The notes under the pieces: model-generated | What the model was told of the DNA's origin: nothing | Databases searched by the model: none | What the model saw: only the letters and a program-made list of their open reading frames with translations | In this document: in pieces, positions 1 through 10,513 of the stretch | Layout: every line of letters begins with the position of its first letter | Position numbering within the stretch: the first letter of the stretch is position 1 | Program-made: the position numbers and the translations under genes | Assembly (NCBI GenBank): GCA_002633025.1 | Contig: NMRB01000208.1 | Location: forward strand, 457,232 to 521,231 | Reading direction: 5' to 3' | From: Notospermus geniculatus | Lineage: Eukaryota; Nemertea; Pilidiophora; Heteronemertea; Lineidae | DNA length: 64,000 nt

Positions 1-654
1 GATAGAAGATACTGCAGAAAACTATGCTTTGCGCCAAGCCGTCTCACTTGACGCAATGTCACGGCGTTCCACAGTACTCAAGAAGGGACACCTAGCTTTG
101 GTTCAACAAAGTGGACTCGGGTCATGAATCCTAAAAGTCATACACCTTGAACCCTTTCGAAAGCAAGGCGACGACTTCATTTTTTACATCAGCATCTCGC
201 TAATACCACAAAATGTGTCTTAGCAAAATTTAGTCCGATTTCAAATCTAGGTGTCCCAGCTTGATAAATACCAACTGATGCATATAATGGTGATAGAATA
301 CAAGACAACAGTGTGAATGTTATGAGTCGTATGCAATCCATGTATGGTTGGACAAGGACCGCATCTCCAAGATATTATAGCAAGCACTGTTCTGTGCCAC
401 ATCTCACGATCAAGTCAGCTTTAATAAAACTGATTACAAATCCTAATAGGTTAATACATCAGTGAAGGAGTTGAGTTATGGCTTCCAACAGAACAGCAAC
501 ATTTGTCAAGGGGACAGAGTCCCCCCCGCCCCAAGTACAAGAATTAACAGTCATTTCATGATTCAAAACATCCCCAAATATGGAAAATTGGTCCCTGTCA
601 GTATTGTAATGATTTTTCTGCCAGGGCTGAAGCCAAGCATTATTGGCCCTCGCA

Positions 655-872
655 AGTATGGAAGAGGCCATCTCAAGCTACCAGTACTCATGTTCCTCAC
701 TTGGCTAGGGTCTTTTACTCGCCCTTGCAAAGCCACAAGGCACCATGACTTACTGTCCCATGTGACAGACATGAAGAGCCAGGGAAGACTAATCCCATAT
801 GGCCCGGGCTGGATTGTAACCTGGGACCTCCCACTTGCTATGCAGACGTGATAACCACTAGGCTATCAGGAT
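655..872 (-). mobile_element. tRNA-derived SINE (family B), copy 1
   Basis: Read on the minus strand it starts with a tRNA-like head: an A-box-like TAGCCTAGTGGTTATCACG and a B-box-like GGTTACAATCC. A shared non-tRNA body with GTCTGTCACATGGGACAG follows. Related copies lie at 12246-12422 (5' part only) and 33297-33498. It is inside the TUT1 3' region and lies in intron sequence. Confidence 0.7.
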
Positions 873-1018
873 TCCTCCGTGTAGTCATGAGGTGAGAATG
901 CCATATGGTGTCTGGTGACAGGTTAATCTTTGGGGTCGGACATAGGCCTAGTTTTATGTTCACTGTGTCAAACAGTCCCCCTCTTCCATTCCAAAGACTT
1001 ATCAAAATCCCTGTTTAC

Positions 1019-4000
1019 CTGCTCCTTCATGATAGGTTTATCCAGATTCAGATCCAGGAAGACATCCATATCACTTTCAGCACTTCCAAATCCATTCACG
1101 GATGACCCAAACTGATGAATGCTACAACCTGAAGTCAAAACAAAGAACTTTTTCAGGTCAAAATTACCATGTTCTCCTTTAGCCCTTCTGTACTGGGGAG
1201 GGTTAGCCCTAAGAAGTCAGCTTATCAATCTAAGGCAATTATCAGCCACACAGGAGGTCAGTGCCACACAAAAACTAGCACAACCTCGGCAAAACATCCC
1301 TTCTGCCAGCATTCAGTTGCCGAGAAAAGGGCAGTGGATCAGTATTGAGAGGCAGGACATAACGCCCCACCACATAATCCAGCCCAAAATACTATGGTCA
1401 AATATTCAGCCTCAAAAATCCAACCTGGGAAATATCCACTGAACAGTTCCTGCAGCATGTTGACAACTGAGGTCCTCAACTCTATATCCTCAGCAGGAAG
1501 CTTTAGTTCCTCCACAAGGCGTGTCATTTGATCATCAAGCTAAAAACGGAAAATAAATCATAGAGGACTGGAGGGAGATGGGGAAAAGAGATGACATACT
1601 TTTACTGATTTGGCCATGCGTAATTAATTCTGTTTCGTGTCCCACCATCACCTAAAATTGGCGCACGCGCGCTCCAAACACAACACAAACTGCATTTTTA
1701 ACACGGGCCGAAACACGAATCAATACAGTACATGTCACACATATTGATATCCTGGGGGGATTTTGAATGGATTTAAGATGAAAAATTGAGGCATCCTGAC
1801 CATGAAACAAGAGCTCTATCTGTTGGAACTTTGTTTTAATCTGTCAGCATCCTGGTTTTGTCACCAAGGATAGGAACTACAGCTTTCTCAGGAGGTATTT
1901 TAACAGTTATTGGGCCTATTTTTTTACCGATAGTTGTGTTGGGAAACTTGAGAATCTCGGAAAATGGATGCGCAATGCATTTCTATTAGCAGACAACAGT
2001 CCGAAATAGGTGCGGGCGCGGGACGCAAAACAGAATTAATTACGCACGGCCTTAATCTGTTGCAGGTTATGTGTATACCATTCTGTGGCATCACAATCCT
2101 GCTGATGTTACACACAGCCAAATGACTGAGTACGGTGGTCAGAATGAATATAAATGACCAATTTTGGATTGAACAGAACTTTGGTGTCCTTTGATTGAGA
2201 GATGTCCTCCTGGTAGAGGTGTCCGCTAAGGGAGCTTCTACTGTCAATGTACCAGACTAGCTATCCGAGTTTATCGGGGGTAATTTCAGAGGGGAGCAAG
2301 TTGCAAAGAACCCAGGTCCCCTTCAAGCTCTATCTTCAGAATGAGGTATAGAGGAATCCCACTGACGTCATCAAATCATGTGACTGGCTGTCAAAAAATG
2401 ACGCAAACTGGCGTCAATAGGGTGCTACACGTGGATTGACATTACGCCTGACGACGTGACGAGACAGCACACGAAATAATGTCATCGCGTCATCGTGACG
2501 TTCCTTCAGGAAACACGTGGTCAATTTGAAGGCCAACCTGGCCTAGACGACGTCACGTGGGAAACCTCTAGCCGATGTCAACGGCAGAAACCTGGATGAG
2601 ACACATTGATACGCACTGATGTAGTTTCATCCAGAAGTTTATGGTTCATTTCATCTGTATCTGCAGCAGATGATGGTGCTTCCTTTACGGGTTGCTTTGG
2701 TTTGTTGAACTTGGCAATATCATATTGTGCTTGATCTTTGTCCTTGTTGCTGTCTTTCAAGACCACATCCATCTGGCAGTCACCCATCCAGTGTTGCTTC
2801 TGCTGCTGGGAGGTGTGTGCTGAACCAGGCTTCTTGAATGTGACCAAGGCATAGCTCTGAAAGGAGTCAGAATAACAAACACCTGCATCTGACGGGGCTG
2901 GTGCAATATCATTGATCGGCCTAATCCCTTTAGGCTTAGCAATTTTCCAGTTTTAAAACTTACCTAAGCCTCGGCCTAATACCAGAAATAGATAAGAGAG
3001 GAACTATTTTTGCTAATACTGAAATAGGTCTTCTTTATACCCGGTACCTGAAATAAACTTCTCAGTTAATTACACTAACAAAATGACTTTTTCTGCAGAA
3101 ATAACTCACATATGATCTGTATTCAACGTAAACGTCCTCCACGGGTCCATATCTCTCAAAGTACGACCAGAGCTCATTGTCAATGAAAGGGATCCTGGGA
3201 AAATTCCTCACGCGAATTGTGCGACTTATCTTGCCTCCGACAGCACCACCATGTTGCTCCAACATCTTACGATGCTTCTTGCCTCGGTAGTGGTCTTCAA
3301 GAATTGCTTCTGTAATTTTGAGAGAAAAAAGTGCCTTTTAAGTTTTATGGCCCCATGGCATGGGATGGGGGTCTTCATTCGTGCTAGGCATGATGGGACA
3401 TCACCACGCACCAACATCCAATCAAATTTCGCCTCATCAAGATGGTTACCATGATAAATTGCATCCTCAAATTCAATAAAACATTTTAAAAAACACTCCC
3501 ACCCTCGTCAAAAATTGCGAGTGGAAGGATGTTAACCAACTATTTCATTTACATGTAATGGCCTTAAAACACGGGAGCCAATAAGGACCATCCTTTCAAA
3601 GTTAACCAGCAGAAATCCGAGTTCGAATAAGAGGAAGTCGCATCGACCATAAATGTAATTTTATAAAAACTTGCGCGAGACTGAGGCTCTAATGAGGCGC
3701 CACCAACGTCTTATTTTTGGACTACGTCTTTGAAAAGTATGAACGTCTTTTACTTTGTCTAAAACTGCAATAAGGTCTTTAAAAAGGCGCCACTCAACGT
3801 CTTATAATTGTACTAGGATATATAGGCCTATGTCTTTTAAAAGTGTCTCAACATCTTGTTTCGCCAACGTCTTAAAAATGCGGGTTTAACCGCCCATACC
3901 CGCCGACAGCAGTTTCATTGGGGGCGGACCGCCTCTTCCTCAGCCATGTGACCCATGTCATGGATGGTGGAGAACACTGAATCATGCCAATAATAGGCCT

Positions 4001-4106
4001 ACTCTAGCCTATTTCGGTAAGATCTGGAGGTTTATCAATCAAGTTATGGATTCAATTATGTACCTGAATTAACAGAGATATTGCAAACATCACAGCGGTA
4101 ATCCAT
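1019..4106 (-). CDS. TUT1: TUT1/Star-PAP terminal uridylyltransferase, exons 1-5 (copy 1, partial)
   Basis: Five minus-strand coding exons: 4064-4106, 3110-3309, 2617-2856, 1425-1539 and 1019-1128. All have consistent phases and GT-AG borders. Exon 1 starts at an ATG and begins a U1/C2H2-type zinc finger (C5, C8, H21, H27). Exons 2-3 encode an RRM starting near residue 45. Exon 5 carries the nucleotidyltransferase signature FGSS followed by the DMD metal-binding pair. TUT1 adds U residues to U6 snRNA and acts as a nuclear poly(A) polymerase (family knowledge). The remaining catalytic and C-terminal exons would lie before base 1. Divergently paired with PSMB3. An intron carries a roughly 840-bp insertion (1605-2443) not found in copy 2. 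Confidence 0.86.
1605..2443. mobile_element. Copy-1-specific insertion in a TUT1 intron
   Basis: Copy 2 reads straight through this point (near 13135). Inside are inverted repeats about 32 bp long at about 1610-1642 and 2022-2052 (core GCGTAATTAATTCTGTTT), bounding a non-coding element. 2145-2250 resembles 45995-46085 upstream of MSMO1 exon 2 (shared GTCCTCCTGGYAGAGGT). No coding potential seen. Probably nested non-autonomous DNA elements. Confidence 0.6.
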
Positions 4107-4620
4107 TTTAACTTCTTTGTCGGAAAAATCGGTGTTTAAGGAGCGACGATCATCCGATTGGAATGATTGGCAAAGCAAGGCGGCAGCTTTAGTTATCTGT
4201 TCATCCGCTAAAATAGGGCGTAAAGCAACCGCGACCCAGCTAGTAGTCCGAACCGAACACTGTCTCCTGTTGCTCATTAAGTTAAGGATGATAGAATCTA
4301 AAACAACAAAAAATTATTAGGCTTTGCTTATGACAAGTGGACCATAAAACATGTTTTTAATTAGGCACTCTTTTATCTAAACAACCCTATAAATAGTGAA
4401 GTGACACCAGCAACCCCGCATCCAGGGACTCTTCGGTGTGAATCTCAGAAGGAGATTCTAAATTGAGCAACCGGTCTGCAGTGACAAAGCAGGAATTTTG
4501 AGCTGTTTTTCCTCGTTTAAATAGCGTTATTGGACAATCCAAGCCGTATATCTGTAATCATTCACTTGAAGATAATAGAAAACAACTTGTGCAAGATTAG
4601 AAATTACAAATTGCCAGCAT
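4107..4620. promoter_or_regulatory. Head-to-head TUT1/PSMB3 promoter region, copy 1
   Basis: The TUT1 start codon (4106, minus) and PSMB3 (plus, exon 2 at 5020) are divergent with roughly 0.9 kb between them, so this interval must hold both promoters. A plausible PSMB3 first coding exon ends at 4622, where an ATG is directly followed by GTATGA. That fits the requirement that exon 1 supply only the initiator Met, but other ATG|GT sites exist (for example near 4936). No TATA box is obvious. Copy 2 lacks about 200 bp here. Confidence 0.4.
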
Positions 4621-4867
4621 GGTATGAGAAAAAAGACAAAAAAATAATGAAGCCCGGTCTCCAAAAAAGCATGCTGCTGTGCTGCACTGCAGTGCAGTGT
4701 GCATGTTCATGTGCATGCGAGCACCACCCCAGCAAATAGTCATGACAGTCAGGAGAATTTAGCCCATAGGGCTAATTGTGTTATAGAGGTCTTGCGCTTG
4801 GCCTGTAGTGTAGCTTCCGTGTTATTAATAGACAATAAACAGTTTTGTGAACTTCAACTAACTTTGA

Positions 4868-4958
4868 GCACGGTGGCTTTACACCATACCCTCTTAGGCC
4901 TACCTACTATAATATATTATAGTAGTAGGTAAGAGGGTATGGTGTAAAGCCACCGTGC
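4868..4958. mobile_element. Foldback hairpin MITE, copy 1 only
   Basis: A near-perfect snapback: GCACGGTGGCTTTACACCAT is repeated inverted at the right end, with only a GGCC bulge and a TA-rich centre breaking the symmetry. It is flanked by TTTGA on both sides (4863-4867 and 4959-4963) and absent from copy 2 (site near 15437), so it behaves as a recent insertion with a 5-bp target duplication. Confidence 0.75.
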
Positions 4959-5019
4959 TTTGAGCTTGCAGTTTTCTCTCCAAATGACATGACAAGGCAA
5001 TTTTTCCTTTCTTTTTCAG

Positions 5020-6516
5020 AGTATCTTGGCATATAATGGATCGGCCATCATAGCCATGACTGGGAAAGACTGTGTTGCCATTGCTGCCGATAGGCGCTAT
5101 GGCGTACAGGCTCAGACTGTCACCACAGACTTCCAGAAGATCTTTGAAATGGGTCCGAGGTTGTACATAGGCCTGCCAGGTTTAGCTACAGATGTACAAA
5201 CAGTGTAAGTGAAACTACGGATCTTTGATAATTGTTGATATTTGGGAACAATGAACATAACCATATTCAGTGTTTTGGGTGATTTTCTACTTCTTATTTT
5301 CAGTTCACAGCGCTTGGCATTCCGTCTTAAACTCTATGAACTCCGTGAAAATAGAAGAATCAAACCCAAGACATTTATGAGTATGGTGTCAAATCTGTTG
5401 TATGAAAGGAGGTGAGTTTTTTTTAAAGTTTTCATTGAACCTGGCTGTGATTTAAGAGTCTGTTGGTGAAGTGGAATTAACAGGTCCTGGTCAACTCTGA
5501 AATTGTTGGGAAGTATGTCCTCCCTGGGAAGGATTGGAGGTCATCTTGTATGGGCATACCCCAGCTTGTAAAGAGGGAGAGTGGCATTTTAAAGTTACTG
5601 ATTCCTTGGAATGGTTTTCTATTTTGCAGGTTTGGGCCATACTTTATTGAACCTGTGATAGCGGGTCTTGATCCCATCAGTGACCAACCTTTTATTGCGT
5701 CCATGGATCTGATTGGCTGCCCGATGGTAACTGAAGATTTTGTTGTCAGCGGGACGTGCTCAGAACAAATGTACGGCATGTGTGAGTCATTGTGGAGGCC
5801 AGATATGGTAAGGACATGTTCAATCAGTACAATACTCTGAATCTCAAGCTGTTATGGAAACTTTTGGAGCTGAGCCACTAATATGACATTGGCTCTATAG
5901 ATGTTATTTAGGCTATTCATTTGGAGCAGGAGGAAACCAGAGTGTCTGGAGAAAACCTGCGCTGCGAAAAAGGCACATGGCAGAAGGCTCATGTTGGGTA
6001 TACTACTGGATCTAAATGGGGATTGAGCCCATAACCTCAAGAGTGTCAGGCACTATGTTTGCACTCAGCCACTCTGACAGCCCTGGCTGTTACTGATGAT
6101 ACAATTACAAGTTCCTTTTGTAAAAAAAATTCATTTCTTCTTCAGACGCCTGATGAGTTATTTGAGCAGATCTCTCAAGCTTTACTGAATGCTGTTGACA
6201 GGGACGCGGTATCTGGCTGGGGAGGAATTGTTCACATAATGTAAGTAATGTAGATTGATCAGTAGTCCATATATTTTTACGTCTTTCATATCTGCATGTC
6301 TGGCCGTTTCACAAGTGACTGATGATTCTTTCATCTAATGATGATCATGGATTGTTCCTGTTAAGTATATAGGGTTCCTAGAAGTCTTAAGAAGAATCTT
6401 GTGAGTACCTGGATACTCCAGTTTCAGCGAATGTGCCCTTCTAATGAATTCTCTGGTCTATTTTCAGTGAGAAAGACAAGGTTACAACTAGAACACTGCG
6501 AGGCAGAATGGACTAG
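5020..6516 (+). CDS. PSMB3: Proteasome subunit beta type-3 (copy 1)
   Basis: Five exons: 5020-5204, 5304-5411, 5630-5807, 6146-6240 and 6468-6516, ending at TAG. With a lone ATG from an upstream exon they give exactly 205 codons, the usual length of PSMB3. The product starts (M)[16 protein letters not shown], then VAIAADRR and continues collinearly with the family to TLRGRMD. Beta-3 is a non-catalytic subunit of the 20S core; consistent with that there is no propeptide-Thr active-site start. Exon 2 begins in phase 0 after CTTTTTCAG, so the initiator Met must be on its own in exon 1 (best candidate near 4620-4622). The intron before exon 5 contains a tRNA-derived SINE (5921-6085). Divergent from TUT1. 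Confidence 0.96.
5921..6085 (-). mobile_element. tRNA-derived SINE (family C) in PSMB3 intron, copy 1
   Basis: On the minus strand a tRNA-like head has AGTGGCTGAGTG (A box) and GGTTATGGGCTCAATCCC (B box). A body contains the TTTTCTCCAGACACTCTGG complement that recurs near 52557. The same element is present in both PSMB3 copies. Confidence 0.65.
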
Positions 6517-6801
6517 ATAATCAGCTCCAGGGATTTCTTGTATTTCCAAAACATGTTCAAAAGACTTTGTGACGGTGTGCTCACAGGACTCTGTGTTCAC
6601 TCTAGATTTGTGGGAAGTCATTACACTGCATTGACACATGGACAATATGGAGGAATCTATATTGATAAAGGACTGATAACAGTTGATGATATCAGAATGA
6701 TCCTACTAGTATGTGCTACGTGTACAATTTTCAGGTGAAATACCGGTATTAATGTTCTTTGAAAATGAGGATGAATGAAGAACAACTGAATGAGATACAA
6801 A

Positions 6802-6807
6802 AATAAA
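6802..6807 (+). terminator. PSMB3 poly(A) signal, copy 1
   Basis: AATAAA about 285 bp after the PSMB3 stop, conserved in copy 2. There is a T-rich, TGTGTC-containing stretch just downstream. Confidence 0.6.
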
Positions 6808-6829
6808 CAAATTTTTCAAATTCTGTGTC

Positions 6830-7650
6830 ATTTTTTGTCTCGCTTTGTTGTCAGTTGCCTCCAACTTGGACTTTTCTACCCTGGTAAAGGAATAACTCAT
6901 TGAAAATTCCTGTACAAAACTGAAGTAAAAACATTTACTAGGCTATTTGTACCACTCAATAGTTCATATGAAAGACTAGCAAATGCTTTTACTTCAGATT
7001 TGTACAGCATTATCCAGTGCATTTGTATTGCAAAATTCAAGTAGAAGCATTTACTAGTCTTCATTCACATGACCCAATATCACTTCATAACATGGAGACC
7101 TCAAGGTCTGGTGCCGCCGTCTCCCGACTGTCAGGTACCAGGGTACAACGCCCCTTTAACACGCTACCATCTAGTGGCGCCACCTATCCGAAATCAGTCG
7201 AACTGAATACACTGTATTCATTTAGTCTTGGCTTGTTGTCAAGAAACACTTCACTGAACACTTTGTGATTGAAATCAGGGCCTAAACATGCCTGGCGAAC
7301 GGTATTTTATGGTGTATACTACAGGATAGCATCATAACAGTCGGTGGACAATCATTCCACAAGGTAATTACTAAGTTTTCTCATGCAATTTCCGAGTTGT
7401 TGATGAGAGATGGGCTGGGCCCAGCATCAGTCTCTGTGTACACTACACGTGCATCTTGTTGAGTACACTTGCACTGAAACCATGACTTATGAGATGCTGA
7501 GAGAGGGCTACTGCGTATGTGGTGATCTTGTATCTTGCTTACCATTATATATCATAGCGGTGTTTTTATTGCAGTTATACTATTGGGCCTCCAAGATGTA
7601 GCTAGGCCTACTCAAACCCAGGCCTAATGTAATGTTGTGGCTTCACCCTG
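6830..7650. other. Region downstream of PSMB3, copy 1: no gene supported
   Basis: AT-rich sequence with the AGTAAA-type MITE fragments and no exon I can support. A short ATG-start frame near 7290 (MPGERYFMVYTTG then stop) is conserved in copy 2, but allelic copies conserve everything. I give it no function. Confidence 0.4.
6919..7065. mobile_element. AGTAAAAGCATTTACT-type MITE cluster, copy 1
   Basis: Repeated inverted words of the form AGTAAA-(4 bp)-TTTACTAG occur near 6925, 6985 and 7035. CTGAAGTAAAAACATTTACTAG on the left and its complement near 6975-6997 delimit a small inverted-repeat unit. Related words recur at 17355-17460, 17474-17601 and 28870-28910. Confidence 0.5.
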
Positions 7651-8100
7651 TTCACAGATTCTCAGTTATTATTTAACTGACAGTTATTTATCTGATATTG
7701 CTGATAACGGTATTGATGATGATGGGGTGTGATCATACCGCGGTATTCCAATAATATGAATATTTACCCTGTTCACAGAGGCCTACTCAAGAGACCCAGG
7801 CCTAGGCCTCATGTTGTGCGTGGCTTCACCCTGCAGGGCCGTATTTAACTTTTTGGTCCAGGGGGGCAGCCTCTCAGGGGGGGCAGAAGACCTCTTTTTG
7901 CCGTTTTTTGCCCAAAATCCGCATGAAAATCACGTTTTTTGGTTGGCTCAGGGGGGGGCAACTGCCCCCCTCGCCCCCCCTTTAAATACGGCCCTGCCCT
8001 GTTCACAGATGCTCAGTTAAATTTATCTGTAGGCCTACCGGTATCTGATATTGCTGATAATGGTATTGATGGTGATGGGGTGTGATAATATTTTGTTTAT
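7650..8100. repeat. Two direct repeats of about 170 bp, copy 1
   Basis: Segments with ATTGCTGATAAYGGTATTGATG and GATGGGGTGTGATMAT occur twice, near 7690 and 8048, preceded by ACCCTGTTCACAGAT. The MITE at 7834-7996 interrupts the second unit. Copy 2 has the same pair (18187-18455). Confidence 0.65.
7834..7996. mobile_element. CAGGGCCGTATTTA MITE (hAT-like ends), copy 1 only
   Basis: Terminal inverted repeats CAGGGCCGTATTTAA / TTTAAATACGGCCCTG enclose G/C-tract-rich non-coding sequence. CCCTG is duplicated at 7829-7833 and 7997-8001, and copy 2 has the empty site (CACCCTGTTCACAG near 18175). A second family member is at 62735-62846. CAGGG termini with short target duplications suggest a hAT-type non-autonomous element, but the superfamily is an inference. 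Confidence 0.82.
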
Positions 8101-9660
8101 GCTTTTTTCTTGTTGGTGGTCCAGGTCGATGTTTTGTCTGGACAGGATCGAGGCTTCAATTACCGTATTCAAGCTCACATAATGTGTGGATGGATGCATC
8201 CTCCCACAGCAGGGGTTTTAGGATGGTGTGGATCCAAGTTTCCCATCATAGATTTACTGAAATGCCAACAGGGCCCACGTCGTTTCACAAATCGGCATGT
8301 ACCGGTACTAACTTCTTATTCAGTGAATTGACAGTGGATTCGGCTATACTGGTACCTTTGAACCACCTGTGTGGAAGCAAAAATCACTCTGCTGTCAGCA
8401 GTATAATTCTCACCTTTAAACAGACAAACCTGAAAATCTCAGATCTAAAGGTTACATTGCTGGATATTCTGTATTCTGTTGCTGAGAATGCTACAGATTC
8501 AGTGAAGTAAAACTTGCGATTTTTCAAGCTCAGAATTCATTTGGCAGAGTACCAGTATGTAAAGTCGATCTCACTTCTAAGTCCGGCTTCACTTATAAAA
8601 CCTGAGGCATGATTTTAGAAACAAACTGTGGTCATCATTATACCGATACTTCTTCAATGTGATCCCACAAACATGACACCGACAGATCCAAACTGGTTAT
8701 TATCAAATTCAGTTAGTACATGTATACACTAGTCACATAACAGCTGTTGATTAGAGTTCACAAATTATTAACGGGTTGTCTTTAACTGCTTATCATATTC
8801 ATCATGGTACCCGCAGCCATCAACTTCCCATCCAGGCCAATACCGTGTGAAATTGGCAGGATGTCAATTTCGTTAAATGCAAATTGATGACAATTTTCAA
8901 CAGGTGTCATAATGGACTATATTTAGTAACTGTTTATGCAGGAGTTTGTTTTATGTTATACTCAAGTTCCAGTCATGCCTGTGTGGAAAATTCAGCCCCA
9001 GAATCCAGTCAGTGCTAGACTTGCGTATGCTAATGCTAGGAGCAGAAAGACGAGATCTGCCAGGCTATTTTTAGCTATAATGGGAAGATTTTGGGCTGTG
9101 AACCTTGTCTACCTTTTTCATTGATGAACGCACGGACATTGTATTTGCTTGGTTAGCCAACAACAATGCGCCAATCTGAGATAATCGGTGTAGTAAAGTG
9201 AGATTCTCGCTGGCGAAGATCCATTCAACATATCACGATAGCCTCATTGTATAGGTGACCTCAGGTTTCAATGTTGAGATTTTCAGGACACATGGATGGA
9301 ATTTTGTGGAAAATTCCAGGTGGGGTGTAGAAAAAGATCAAGTTTTGACCTATATCTTGAGAGAATAGCCACTGGTGAGATTAGCCACTGGAGAGATTAG
9401 CCACTGGTGGCAATACTACTAGTAGTTACTTTCTCTCAGTCAGTGCCGTAGCTGGCAGGACCTGAACATTTGTTCCAGATATGTCAATCAACGGCATTTT
9501 CAAATTTTGGTGGAGAAATGGCAAAAAATACTGCTGTGCCCTCTCCTGCTTCCTTCAGTCCCATCATAGGAGGGACCTCCAAATCGGTACAGAAATGCGC
9601 TAATAATGTCCAGACATTGAATCTTATTGCCCTTGTTTCAACATATGTGACCAAGTCTGT
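8100..9660. other. Copy 1 region with no recognised gene
   Basis: Several open frames of up to about 140 codons are present. None shows a recognisable domain, good splice signals or frame conservation beyond simple allelic identity with 18460-20000. I could not assign a gene here. Confidence 0.4.
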
Positions 9661-9667
9661 CAAAACC

Positions 9668-9894
9668 CAGCCAAAGTCGCTGAACACCACAGGATTGATT
9701 ATGTAGGGAGTGTCATCACAAACACAACACAATGATCAACACGTCCTATATGTCACTCCCCAGCGACTTTGGCTGGGTTTTCACATACCAGGTCACATAC
9801 CGGATTGTTCCCCCAATACCGCTCAGAGTGACACACAAGTTGACCACATTGTATACACATTGTACACTGAGCGGTATTGGGGGAACAATCCGGT
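9668..9894. repeat. Nested inverted repeats, copy 1
   Basis: Outer arms CCCAGCCAAAGTCGCTG (9668-9684) and its complement (about 9760-9777). Inner arms ACCGGATTGTTCCCCCAATA (from about 9797) and its complement (about 9870-9894). Copy 2 keeps the inner pair (20578-20668) but has lost most of the outer right arm. Probably foldback DNA element remnants. Confidence 0.6.
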
Positions 9895-10118
9895 ATTTCC
9901 TCTTGGCCCATTCCTTGAGTCCACCCGCCAAACTAGGCCTGTGCTGTTCTTGGCCTAAACAGAATGGAAAAGTTCCCATTCATCCCGGAGAAATTTTGGC
10001 ACAGTTTTCGTGACATGAATGATTACTGGCTGGACCAAGGTGCAGGGAGATATGCCAACACAAATCGCCTGATAGTTATTTGTTTAACAAAAGATTTGCT
10101 ATTCATGTGGGTCTTTTG

Positions 10119-10119
10119 N
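10119..10119. other. Assembly join (single N) at end of duplicated block
   Basis: One N lies exactly where homology between the two blocks ends (equivalent to 20890/20891). Sequence to the right is unrelated to the continuation of copy 2. It looks like a contig join of zero known length. Confidence 0.85.
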
Positions 10120-10513
10120 TAATGTGAAATGCTTTGAGACTGTATAGTATTACAGTGGAAAGTGCTACACAGAGGCTTCATATTACCGGTATCATTACAT
10201 GGGATAACTCTGGTAACTATTAAGTGAATACCAGGCCTTTATATTCCCCCAAATTAACGACGTTTAACGTCGGAGCCCAAATTAAGGGCGCCCAAATTTG
10301 AGTCTTGTTTTACATTTAAATGGGAATCTCAGATGCCTGGAAATGGCATCTTTTATCCTCTATTTCCGAAAAATTTTCTAACGAGGGGGGAAACTCCCCT
10401 CGCGCGCCCCCCCCCCAGATCGCACCTTCGGCACTCTGATGGGGGCCTTTGGCCCAATACCACCATAAACAGAAATAGCCCAAATTATGGAATATAAAGG
10501 CCTGAATACTTAC

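Larger units (their letters stand above)
1..10118. repeat. Duplicated block, copy 1 (TUT1 5' exons + PSMB3)
   Basis: This stretch aligns collinearly with 12152-20890. Exons are almost identical and introns differ by small indels and whole transposon insertions. Homology begins at base 1 (equivalent to 12152) and ends at 10118, immediately before a single N at 10119; the sequence after 10119 is unrelated to what follows the other copy. Seen directly: the abrupt end at the N. Inference: this is an alternative haplotype contig placed next to its allele rather than a true tandem duplication. A genuine segmental duplication with an unlucky gap is the alternative. Confidence 0.9.

Noticed and set aside
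8082-8510. 142-codon frame downstream of PSMB3
   Set aside because: The frame is broken in copy 2 by the MITE interior and shows no domain.
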